Shown here one piece after another: positions 1-6,430 of a stretch of DNA of 9,580 nt. The position numbers and the translations under genes were made by a program. The DNA lies in assembly GCA_035495435.1 (NCBI GenBank), contig DATJFV010000053.1, positions 1 to 9,580 of the forward strand. Reading direction: 5' to 3'. Below the pieces are notes generated by a model, which saw nothing but the letters and a program-made list of their open reading frames with translations, was not told where the DNA came from and did no database searches. Position 1 is the stretch's first letter. Every line of letters starts with the position of its first letter. This DNA is from JBDSKH01 sp035495435. Lineage in GTDB: Bacteria > Actinomycetota > Actinomycetes > Actinomycetales > Microbacteriaceae.

Positions 1-2
1 CG

Positions 3-521
3 ACCACCCAGTCCGCCACCATCTCCCTCCCCGTCGTGCAGACAGACGCGGCCATCAACCCCGGCAACTCCGGTGGAGCCCTCGTCAACTCCGAGGGCCA
101 GCTGATCGGCGTCAACGTCGCCATCGCCAGCGCCGGCGGCAACTCCGGCGGCGGCCAGACCGGCTCGATCGGGGTCGGGTTCGCCATCCCCGCCAACCTC
201 GCCAAGCGCGTCGCCGACGAGATCATCGCCACCGGTAGCGCCACCCATGGGCTGCTCGGCGCAACCGTCAAAAACGCCACCAGCGACACCAGCGACACCG
301 TCGGGGCTGAGATCAACGACGTCACCGGCGGTGGGGCCGCCGAAACCGCCGGTCTCAAGCCCGGCGACGTCATCACCGAATTCAACGGCGTGCCCATCAC
401 CAGCAGCACCGACCTCACCGCCCAGGTGCGGGCCCTCGCCGCCGGAACGAGCACCAGCCTCACCTACGTGCGCGACGGCAAAGCGAACACCGCCGACGTC
501 AAACTGGGTCAACTGAAGTAG
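3..521 (+). CDS. S1C (HtrA/DegP-like) serine protease with C-terminal PDZ domain, 5' partial
   Basis: The gene enters from the left edge; 172 residues and the TAG stop are visible. The first visible part is the end of a trypsin-like domain. It has the NPGNSGG active-site motif, with the nucleophilic serine at codon 69-71, and then the GVGFAIP segment typical of this family. A PDZ domain fills visible residues 82-172, with GLLGA at its start and the AGLKPGDVITEFNG core. Proteins of this family degrade or regulate misfolded envelope proteins; actinobacterial members usually have an N-terminal membrane anchor, which lies outside the window. The GTG at 36 is internal to the domain and should not be taken as the start. 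A hairpin terminator follows directly, so the gene ends its own transcription unit. There is no evidence that it works with the polymer genes downstream. Confidence 0.95.
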   Translation, partial: TTQSATISLPVVQTDAAINPGNSGGALVNSEGQLIGVNVAIASAGGNSGGGQTGSIGVGFAIPANLAKRVADEIIATGSATHGLLGATVKNATSDTSDTVGAEINDVTGGGAAETAGLKPGDVITEFNGVPITSSTDLTAQVRALAAGTSTSLTYVRDGKANTADVKLGQLK

Positions 522-534
522 CACTCACCGCGCG

Positions 535-571
535 AGAGCGGGAAGGCGCCACGGTGGCTTCCCGCTTTCAG
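535..571 (+). terminator. Rho-independent terminator after the protease gene
   Basis: AGCGGGAAG (537-545) pairs perfectly with CTTCCCGCT (558-566). One A-U and one G-U pair can extend the stem to 535 and 568. The 12-nt loop can itself form a small CCA/TGG stem. The stem lies 13 nt after the stop codon and runs into TTTC, so the T tract is short. The next promoter's -10 box starts only 8 bp after the stem. Confidence 0.7.
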
Positions 572-572
572 T

Positions 573-588
573 TGCTAACGTGAGCGCA
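573..588 (+). promoter_or_regulatory. Extended -10 promoter of the glycosyltransferase gene, leaderless start
   Basis: TGC-TAACGT (573-581) matches an extended -10 element (TGn followed by TANNNT). The last T lies 7 bp before the A of the ATG at 588, so the transcript would begin at the start codon. No Shine-Dalgarno sequence is visible. I see no convincing -35; that position falls inside the terminator hairpin of the preceding gene. Confidence 0.5.
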
Positions 589-1619
589 TGGCTACCCCCG
601 GCGTGTCCTACGTCATGCCGGTGCTCAACGAAGCCGGCTACCTCGAATCCGCCGTCCGCAGCATCCTCGCGCAGGACTACCCCGGCGACAGCGAACTGAT
701 CCTCGCCCTCGGGCCCTCCACCGACGGCACCGCCGACATCGTCGAGCGACTCACCCGCGACGAACCCCGCATCCGTGTCGTCCAGAACCCCGGCATGGAC
801 ATCCCCATCGGCCTGAACCTCGCCATCGCCGCCGCTCGGCACCCCATCATCATCCGCGTCGACGCGCACACCGAACTCGCCGCCGGCTACACCAGCCGCG
901 GCGTCGCCGCCCTCGAACGCACCGGCGCCGCCAGCCTCGGCGGCATCATGGTCGCCACCGGCCACCCCGGATTCCAGGCTGCCGTCGCCCGCGCCTACAA
1001 CAGCCGCTTCGGCCTCGGCGGCGGCGCCTACCACGGCGAAAGCGCCGACGAAGGCCCCGCCGAGTCGGCCTACATGGGCATCTTCCGCCGCGACATCCTC
1101 GACCAGGTCGGCGGGTTCGACGAAACCCTCCGCCGCGGCGAAGACTGGGAACTCAACTACCGCCTCCGCACCGCCGGCCACACCGTCTGGCTCGACCCCG
1201 GCCTGCGCGTCAGCTACTGGCCGCGCAGCACCCCCGGCAAACTGGCACGGCAGTTCCGCGCCACCGGCATCTGGCGCGGCGAACTGGTGCGCCGCCTCGG
1301 CCGCGGCAACTCCGCCCGCTTCTTCGCGCCGCCGCTGCTGCTGGTCAACCTCGTGGTAGCGGTGCCGATACTGGTGCTGCACCTCACTGGCGTGCTCAGC
1401 GGATGGCTCGGCTGGCTTTTCGCGCTGGCCTACGTCGGGCCGGTCGCGTACCTCGCGCTCCTCGTCATCGCCGCCGTCAGCTCGACCGGCAGCCTCGCCG
1501 ACCGGCTGCGGTTCTCCACCGTGCTGGCGATCATGCACCTCAGCTGGGGCGCCGGGTTCATCGTCGGCCTGGTGCGCGGAGCCGGTGACGCCGTCGACAC
1601 CAGCCGCACCGAGAGCTGA
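588..1619 (+). CDS. Family 2 glycosyltransferase, ExoA-like, membrane-anchored
   Basis: 343 aa. This is a GT-A fold glycosyltransferase that should transfer a sugar from a nucleotide donor at the cytoplasmic face of the membrane. Visible motifs are PVLNE (11-15) opening the nucleotide-binding fold, STDGT (44-48), VDAHT (91-95) in place of the DXD metal site, and GEDWELNYR (184-192) with the ED catalytic-base motif. The VDAHT form, followed by QFRATGIWR (222-230), resembles the succinoglycan ExoA group. Hydrophobic stretches at about 246-270, 275-297 and 310-328 suggest three membrane segments. The ATG is chosen because an extended -10 box sits at leaderless spacing and the fold begins at residue 6. 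It converges on the large TagF-like gene, with 24 bp between stops. The acceptor and sugar cannot be told from sequence; a role in making the linkage unit or decorating the polymer is inference. Confidence 0.9.
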   Translation: MATPGVSYVMPVLNEAGYLESAVRSILAQDYPGDSELILALGPSTDGTADIVERLTRDEPRIRVVQNPGMDIPIGLNLAIAAARHPIIIRVDAHTELAAGYTSRGVAALERTGAASLGGIMVATGHPGFQAAVARAYNSRFGLGGGAYHGESADEGPAESAYMGIFRRDILDQVGGFDETLRRGEDWELNYRLRTAGHTVWLDPGLRVSYWPRSTPGKLARQFRATGIWRGELVRRLGRGNSARFFAPPLLLVNLVVAVPILVLHLTGVLSGWLGWLFALAYVGPVAYLALLVIAAVSSTGSLADRLRFSTVLAIMHLSWGAGFIVGLVRGAGDAVDTSRTES

Positions 1620-1643
1620 CTCCCCGAGACCCGAGGGCGACGC

Positions 1644-4355
1644 TCAGAGCCAGCCGGCGTCCAGCATCCGGCGGACCACCCGCTCGCCCGCCCGGCCGTC
1701 GTCGAACGGTGTGAAGCGCACACGCCACGCCTCAGCACGTGCCGCGGCCGCAGCATCCCGACCGCCGTCCGCCGCCTGCGTGCCCAAAATCGCATCGCGC
1801 AACCCGTCGCGGTCGTGCACCACCGGCCCCGGAGCTTCGGCGAGCAGATCGAAGTAGAACCCGCGCAGGTCGGCGCTGTAGTGCGCCAGATCGGGGGTGA
1901 AGAACACGATCGGCTTGCCGGTTCCGGCGAAGTCGAACATCACCGACGAGTAGTCGGTGACGAGCACGTCGGCCAGCAGCAGCAGGTCGGTCATGCTCGG
2001 GTAACTGGTCACATCGACGAGGCGGTCACCCGCAAGATCTTGCCCGTAGCGCAACGTGCGTGAATGCCCGCGCACCAGCAACACGTGGTCCTCGCCCAGT
2101 TCCGCAGCGAACGTCGTCAGGTCGACGTAGTCCACCATCTCGGTGCGGTCGTCGCGCCACGTGGGCGCATAGAGAACCACACGTACCCCAGCCGGAACCC
2201 CCACAGCCGCCCGCACCTCATCGCGCCGCGCCGCCCGCTCCGCGTCGGGTGCCTGCAGCACATCGTTGCGCGGGTACCCGTCCTGCCAGATCGGGTCGGT
2301 CATCGCATACGCCGACCGGAAGATGCGGGCGCTGTACTCGTTCTGCGCCAGCAGCGCGTCCCAGCGCGCGGCCTCGCGGCGCACCGCGATGCGGGTGCGG
2401 ATGCCGGGGTCGCGGTCGAGGGCGAGGCGCTTCAGCATCGTGCCATGCCAGGTCTGCAGCACATGCTGACCGGCCCGCCGACGGTAGCGCTTGCGCAACC
2501 AGTCGTTGACGATCAGCACCCGCGCCGAGCCGCGCACCCGCCACCACTCGCGGCTGCCCTCGATGATACGCCGGCCGCCGTCCGGAATCGCGACCGAGCC
2601 GTCGACGACGCTCCAGTAGCGCACGGTCGACGGGCGCTCTGTCGCCAGCACCCGGTCGATGCCGAGCGGGTTGTCCGACGCGGACTGCCCGTAGAAGCTC
2701 TCCAGGAACACCGCGTCCTCGGCTGCGGCTCCGGCACGTCGATACGCGCGCTCGAGCCGCTTCTGTGCCCGCGCACCACGCTCGTCGGCCGCCAGCGGTG
2801 CGGTGATGCGCAGCCGCAGACCACCCGCCTCGGCGGACGCTTCCGCGTGGAACAACGCGTGCTCGAGCCGGGACGGCAGGTCGACGCCGACGTCGAGCCG
2901 GGTGGATCCGTCGCCGAGCGTGATCCGGTAGTCGCCCGACGGCAGCGCCAGGCCGTCGGCGCCCCAACGCCGGGTCAGCAACGGGAAATCAACTGCCCCG
3001 TCGTGCGGCACGCCGTCGACCCGCGCCCGAGCGCCGTCGAGGGTGGCGCCGTCGAGGGGAGCGTCGATGTTCACCGTGAGCATCGGGATGCCGTCGCGCT
3101 CACCCAGCGCCAGCGCGGTCACGCGCGGGCGGGGCAGCGGTCGCGCCGTCCCCGGTGCCGCGGAGCCCGCTCCCGTGCGCGCAAGAACCTCCGAAAGCAC
3201 CCGCCCTGCCGCTCCCGCATCGACGAAGTCGAAGTGTTCGCGCCGCAGCCACGTCTCGTGCGGCCCCGGCGACGTTTCGCCCAACCGCCGATCCAGCACC
3301 GCGAGGGCGTGCTCCCAGGTGGTGACGTGCCGGCCGCCGCTGAACGAGCGGTACGACTCGTACAGCCCGCGGCTCTTCGCGTACGACTCCACGTCCGGCG
3401 CCAGGAACACGATCGGCCCGCCGACCAGCGCGTAGTCGAACGCGATCGAGGAGTAGTCGGTGATCAGCGCATCGAAGCCGGCCAGTTCGGGGGTGACATC
3501 GACCACGACATCGGGCCCCCACATCCGCACCCGCGGCGAGTGCGCAGGACCTGCCGCGTAGTCGCCCTTGCCGAGCGGATGCGTGCGCACCCACAGCTCG
3601 GCATCGTGCGCCTCGAGCCAGGCGGCGATCGTGTCCCACTCCGCGCTGCTCGGCGCCGACGGGTCGGGGTGACCGTCGCGCCAGGTGGGGGCGTACAGGA
3701 TGCGGCGCGGACCCGAGCGGTCAGGGTGCGTCCCGGCGAGCAGGCTGTCGTCGCGGGGGTCACCGGTCACCACGATGCGGTCGCGCGGTACACCGAACGC
3801 CGACGCGATGCGCGGGGCGACGAGCTCGGAGGCGACGGGGAAGAGGCCGATGCCGCCCCCGGCGAACCGGTAGGCGCGCGCCACCAGCGCCCGCACCAGG
3901 CGGTGGTCGGGCAGGAACGACACACGCAGCGCGGCCGGAGAGTCCAGATGCAGACGCTTCAACGGGATGCCGTGCCAGAGCTGCACCACGAACCCGCCGC
4001 GGGTCGCGAATCGGTTCACATCGCCGAAACCGTGCGTCACCACCAGCACCCGGGCTCGTGCGGTGAGCAGGAACCCGCCCCACCCGAACTTGCGTCGCGC
4101 CTCGAGACCGAGCGTGCGCGCGGTGGCGAGTTCGGCATCCGTCGACGCCAGCCACACCAGCCGCACCTCGTCGCCCAGCCGCTCGCGCGCCGTGCGATAC
4201 AGGGCCAGCGCGCCCTCGCCGACGCCGATGCCCGAGCCGAACACCCACAGCGTGCGGGAACGGGGAATCACGAGCGTCGCGAGCGCCCCGAGAGCGTAGA
4301 GCGGGATGCGCAGCAGCTTTGCCGCGTTGCCGGCTCCGAAAGTGAAGCTCGCCAT
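1644..4355 (-). CDS. Tandem-domain CDP-glycerol glycerophosphotransferase (TagF-like) polymerase
   Basis: 903 aa with two Glyphos_transf (PF04464-type) domains. Domain 1 (about 35-390) has HGIPLKRL (128-135), YAPTWRD (221-227), RTHPLG (257-262) and TDYSS (299-303). Domain 2 (about 545-900) has SDNPLGID (560-567), HGTMLKRL (637-644), YAPTWRD (729-735), VRGHSRT (761-767) and TDYSS (800-804). In the TagF family the histidines of the HG..LKRL and R.H motifs are the catalytic pair, and both domains keep both. Residues about 408-520 look beta-rich and join the two halves. Such enzymes transfer glycerol-phosphate or other polyol-phosphate units from CDP-donors onto a lipid-linked acceptor at the inner membrane face; residues 14-30 are hydrophobic and may attach to the membrane. 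The ATG at 4355 is preferred over in-frame upstream codons, which run into the divergent gene and read as low-complexity sequence. The exact substrate is unknown. Confidence 0.92.
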   Translation of the reverse strand: MASFTFGAGNAAKLLRIPLYALGALATLVIPRSRTLWVFGSGIGVGEGALALYRTARERLGDEVRLVWLASTDAELATARTLGLEARRKFGWGGFLLTARARVLVVTHGFGDVNRFATRGGFVVQLWHGIPLKRLHLDSPAALRVSFLPDHRLVRALVARAYRFAGGGIGLFPVASELVAPRIASAFGVPRDRIVVTGDPRDDSLLAGTHPDRSGPRRILYAPTWRDGHPDPSAPSSAEWDTIAAWLEAHDAELWVRTHPLGKGDYAAGPAHSPRVRMWGPDVVVDVTPELAGFDALITDYSSIAFDYALVGGPIVFLAPDVESYAKSRGLYESYRSFSGGRHVTTWEHALAVLDRRLGETSPGPHETWLRREHFDFVDAGAAGRVLSEVLARTGAGSAAPGTARPLPRPRVTALALGERDGIPMLTVNIDAPLDGATLDGARARVDGVPHDGAVDFPLLTRRWGADGLALPSGDYRITLGDGSTRLDVGVDLPSRLEHALFHAEASAEAGGLRLRITAPLAADERGARAQKRLERAYRRAGAAAEDAVFLESFYGQSASDNPLGIDRVLATERPSTVRYWSVVDGSVAIPDGGRRIIEGSREWWRVRGSARVLIVNDWLRKRYRRRAGQHVLQTWHGTMLKRLALDRDPGIRTRIAVRREAARWDALLAQNEYSARIFRSAYAMTDPIWQDGYPRNDVLQAPDAERAARRDEVRAAVGVPAGVRVVLYAPTWRDDRTEMVDYVDLTTFAAELGEDHVLLVRGHSRTLRYGQDLAGDRLVDVTSYPSMTDLLLLADVLVTDYSSVMFDFAGTGKPIVFFTPDLAHYSADLRGFYFDLLAEAPGPVVHDRDGLRDAILGTQAADGGRDAAAAARAEAWRVRFTPFDDGRAGERVVRRMLDAGWL

Positions 4356-4377
4356 GGTCGTTAGCGATTCTGGCACG
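4356..4377. promoter_or_regulatory. Compact divergent promoter between the two TagF-like genes
   Basis: Only 22 bp separate the two start codons (ATG at 4355 on minus, ATG at 4378 on plus). On plus, GATTCT (4366-4371) keeps the key -11 A and -7 T and ends 6 bp before the ATG at 4378, giving a leaderless transcript. On minus, CAGAAT (4372-4367) uses nearly the same base pairs and would start RNA at about 4360, leaving a 5-nt leader. Possible minus -35: ATGACC at 4397-4392 with a long 19-bp spacer. The plus -35 is weak (GTGAAG, 4342-4347). There is no room for two independent promoters. Confidence 0.4.
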
Positions 4378-5685
4378 ATGGGGAGCATGCCGGTCATCAG
4401 CGATCTGAACGCTGCGCGAAAAGTCGTGCGCAACGCGATCGTCTCGCGCCGCAACCGGCGGCGCATGGAGGAGTACCTGGCAGCCCACCCGGTGGAGCCG
4501 GGAACCTTCCGCATCGGGGTGTACTTCGCCGACACGAAGGTGAACCTGTACCAGATCCGGCAGTGGTACGCGCCGCTGGCCGAGCTGGCGCAGACCCACC
4601 CGGTGGCGATCCTCACCCGCAGCCCCGGCGCCAGCCTCGTCATGATCGACGAGTCGCCGGTGCCCGTGATCTACAAGCGACGCATCACCGACCTCGAGCA
4701 GTTCGTCGAGGAGCAGGACCTGCGCATCGTGTTCTACGTCAACCAGAACACCAAGAACTTCCAGATGTTCCGCTACGGCCGCATGTGGCACACGTTCATC
4801 AACCACGGCGAGTCCGACAAGATGTACATGACCACCAACCAGTTCAAGGCGTACGACTACGCGCTGGTGGCGGGGCAGGCGGCACTCGACCGGCTGAGCC
4901 GCAAACTGTGGGACTTCGACCTGGCCAAGAAGGCGATCCCGATCGGCCGCCCGCAGGCCGACCACTTCGCGGGCGAGCTGCCCTACACACCCGACGACCG
5001 GATCGTGGTGCTGTACGCGCCCACCTGGGAGGGCGACCGGCCGGCAGCCGCGTACGGCTCGATCGCCACCCACGGCGTGGCGCTGGCGGATGCCGTGCTC
5101 GCCTCCCCGAGGCACCGTCTGATCTATCGCCCGCACCCGCGCAGCGGCGTGATCGATGCCGAGTACCGGCAAGCGAACGAGCGCATCATCGCCGCCATCG
5201 CATCCGCCAACCAGCGCGACGGGTCGGCGCATCACGTGTACGACGACCAGCCGTCGCTGGGCTGGCAGCTCGCGGCGGCCGATGTTGCCATCACCGACAT
5301 CTCGGCGATGGTCTACGACCGGCTGGCCACCGGCAAGCCGATCATCGTGGCCCGCCCGGTGAGCCCCGAAGCCGAAGTCGATGAGGACGGATTCCTGGGG
5401 TCGGCGACCTGGCTGACCCCCGAGAACGCACCCCAGGTGCTGTCGCTCATCGACACGGTGCTGCGCGACGACGAGGCGCTTGCCACGCTGGCGTTCTGGG
5501 CGGAGCGGCACTTCGGCGACACGACGCCGGGGTCGGCGACGCAGCGCTTCCACGAGGCGGTCGAGCGTCTGCTGGCGGAGTGGGATCGCCACGCGCAGCT
5601 GCATGCCGGCGACCGGCTCTCGAGCGAAGGCGACCCGCTCGACGACGAGGACGACGAAGAGGGTCTGCCGCCGAACGAGGACTAG
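4378..5685 (+). CDS. Single-domain, divergent CDP-glycerol glycerophosphotransferase-like protein
   Basis: 435 aa from ATG 4378; an alternative ATG at 4387 gives 432 aa. It has a GT-B-like fold related to TagF: INHGESDK (141-148) stands for the usual HG...K motif, then YAPTWEGD (213-220), YRPHPRSG (250-257) and ITDISAMVYD (305-314), where TagF has TDYSS. The catalytic-type histidines (143 and 253) are present. Residues 12-32 are strongly basic (RKVVRNAIVSRRNRRR), as expected for binding acidic membrane lipids. The C-terminus is an acidic tail (about 418-435). Start 4378 is preferred because GATTCT sits at leaderless spacing; 4387 has only a GGGGAG too close to be a good ribosome site. It is divergent from the tandem TagF-like gene and likely works on the same polymer, perhaps as a priming enzyme (TagB-like role) or as a transferase for a different unit. 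That division of labour is inference. Confidence 0.88.
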   Translation: MGSMPVISDLNAARKVVRNAIVSRRNRRRMEEYLAAHPVEPGTFRIGVYFADTKVNLYQIRQWYAPLAELAQTHPVAILTRSPGASLVMIDESPVPVIYKRRITDLEQFVEEQDLRIVFYVNQNTKNFQMFRYGRMWHTFINHGESDKMYMTTNQFKAYDYALVAGQAALDRLSRKLWDFDLAKKAIPIGRPQADHFAGELPYTPDDRIVVLYAPTWEGDRPAAAYGSIATHGVALADAVLASPRHRLIYRPHPRSGVIDAEYRQANERIIAAIASANQRDGSAHHVYDDQPSLGWQLAAADVAITDISAMVYDRLATGKPIIVARPVSPEAEVDEDGFLGSATWLTPENAPQVLSLIDTVLRDDEALATLAFWAERHFGDTTPGSATQRFHEAVERLLAEWDRHAQLHAGDRLSSEGDPLDDEDDEEGLPPNED

Positions 5686-6059
5686 CTGGGGGCCACCTCG
5701 CAATACGTGCCAGCCGTGCGTGCCAGGCGGCGATCGCTGGTCATGAGGGGGATACCGAGCGCTTCGGCCAGCGCGACATATGCAGCGTCGTAGGTGCTGA
5801 TGTTCTCGCGCATGTCCCACATGCGCTCGGCGAACGCGTGAGCCGGATGGCGCATGATCTCGAGCAGTCCGAATGCCGCCAGGGCCTCACGGCCCGTCAC
5901 GGGCGCGAGCTGCCCGAGGAGCACGCGCCGCCGCAACGCCGACTGCACCTCGTAATCGATTGCGGTGGGTGCGTGAAGCCGGACCTCGTCACCCGGCGGC
6001 GAGCCTCCCCCAAGGAGCCAGTCGAGGGCGGTCGACGCGTCTACGACGAGCGCGTCGAT
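5682..6059 (-). CDS. vapC: PIN-domain ribonuclease toxin (VapC-like) lacking a standard start codon
   Basis: The reading frame encodes a complete PIN domain of about 125 aa. Counting from an in-frame ATC at 6059, VVDAS carries Asp7, DYEVQSALRR carries Glu37, STYDAAYVALAE carries Asp91 and TSDRRLA carries Asp109. These are the four acidic residues that bind metal in VapC ribonucleases. The frame is open back to a TGA at 6122-6120, and no ATG, GTG, TTG or CTG lies between that stop and the domain. The first standard start is GTG 5948, which would remove Asp7 and Glu37 and cannot give an active enzyme. ATC 6059 sits where an ATG would give a typical VapC N-terminus (M-DALVVDAS) with a 19-bp overlap with the antitoxin gene. 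Either ATC is used, or translation enters by frameshift from the antitoxin, or a point mutation has silenced the toxin. The stop shares a CTAG with the convergent gene. The start coordinate is provisional. Confidence 0.75.
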   Translation of the reverse strand: MDALVVDASTALDWLLGGGSPPGDEVRLHAPTAIDYEVQSALRRRVLLGQLAPVTGREALAAFGLLEIMRHPAHAFAERMWDMRENISTYDAAYVALAEALGIPLMTSDRRLARTAGTYCEVAPS

Positions 6060-6346
6060 GTCGGGTTCTCGCTCTCTGCCGTGTCGGCTGTGATCCGATC
6101 GAGCTTGGCGTCGTTCTCGTCACGAGCAGCCTGGATGGTGTCGGCAGCGGATTCACCGGCTGCCGGAATTTCAGGGTGGCGGCGGCGGAAGTCCTCGATG
6201 ATCTGCCGGTTGCTGCGGTAGGCGACGTGCTGGGCGAGTTGGTCGGCGACGTAGTCGGAGAGGGACATTCGTGCCTCCGACGCGCGCTGCTTCAGTCGCT
6301 GGTGCACCTCGTCAGGGAGGTTTCGTACTTGCAGCATGACCGGCAT
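6041..6346 (-). CDS. vapB: Ribbon-helix-helix antitoxin (VapB/FitA-like)
   Basis: 101 aa. The N-terminus is a ribbon-helix-helix DNA-binding fold: a beta strand (MLQVRNLP, 4-11), helix 1 (DEVHQRLKQRASEA, 12-25) and helix 2 (SLSDYVADQLAQHV, 28-41). The rest (RRRHPEI onward, to about 100) is polar and probably wraps the toxin. Such antitoxins neutralise the PIN partner and repress their own promoter as a complex. The ATG at 6346 is chosen because a TACCAT -10 box ends exactly 6 nt upstream, giving a leaderless message. The upstream GTG and ATG at 6370 and 6361 fall inside the operator and promoter; ATG 6337 is a further in-frame alternative. The 3' end overlaps the toxin frame by 19 bp, the usual layout of coupled antitoxin-toxin pairs. 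Confidence 0.88.
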   Translation of the reverse strand: MPVMLQVRNLPDEVHQRLKQRASEARMSLSDYVADQLAQHVAYRSNRQIIEDFRRRHPEIPAAGESAADTIQAARDENDAKLDRITADTAESENPTSTRSS

Positions 6347-6382
6347 GTTCGCATGGTACATGTGCTGCACATGCGCTGTCTG
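6346..6382 (-). promoter_or_regulatory. vapB promoter, leaderless
   Basis: On minus, CAGACA (6382-6377, four of six matches to TTGACA) is followed after 18 bp by TACCAT (6358-6353). The last T is 7 bp before the A of ATG 6346, so transcription would start at the initiation codon. The inverted repeat at 6359-6373 lies wholly within the spacer. Confidence 0.55.
6359..6373. promoter_or_regulatory. Probable VapB(C) operator: 7-1-7 perfect inverted repeat
   Basis: CATGTGC-T-GCACATG is a perfect palindrome around a single central base. It abuts the -10 box and sits between the -35 and -10 boxes of vapB, so a bound protein would block RNA polymerase. Ribbon-helix-helix antitoxins are known to bind such short inverted repeats at their own promoters. 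Further CATG tetramers occur at 6335, 6344 and 6352, which could be extra half-sites. Confidence 0.55.
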
Positions 6383-6430
6383 GAAGCATCTGTGGATGCC
6401 CCACTGGGCCGCAGCCTGGGAAGGAGCGGA
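6374..6430. other. Gap between the hypothetical gene and the vapB operator
   Basis: This holds the candidate vapB -35 and a small 5-bp hairpin, GCATC-TGTG-GATGC (6386-6399). On minus the hairpin would follow the end of the exporter unit, but it is too weak and lacks a T tract, so it is a poor terminator. Some read-through from the exporter unit into vapBC is therefore possible. Confidence 0.3.

Noticed and set aside
525..1538. Minus-strand open frame opposite the glycosyltransferase
   Set aside because: Ala, Gly and Asp repeats reflect third-position GC bias of the real gene; no motif found.
1620..1643. Possible shared terminator between the convergent glycosyltransferase and tandem TagF-like genes
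   Set aside because: The 24 bp hold short CCCGAG direct repeats but no convincing stem and no T tract on either strand.
2064..4364. Long plus-strand open frame antisense to the tandem TagF-like gene
   Set aside because: Rich in Arg, His, Pro and Gln with no recognisable domain, as expected from the opposite strand of a GC-rich gene.
3760..5820. Long minus-strand open frame across the single-domain TagF-like gene
   Set aside because: Overlaps two well-supported genes and has the low-complexity composition of a shadow frame.
5682..5948. Short PIN gene starting at GTG 5948
   Set aside because: This start would delete the first catalytic Asp and the conserved Glu, which are encoded in the same frame upstream.
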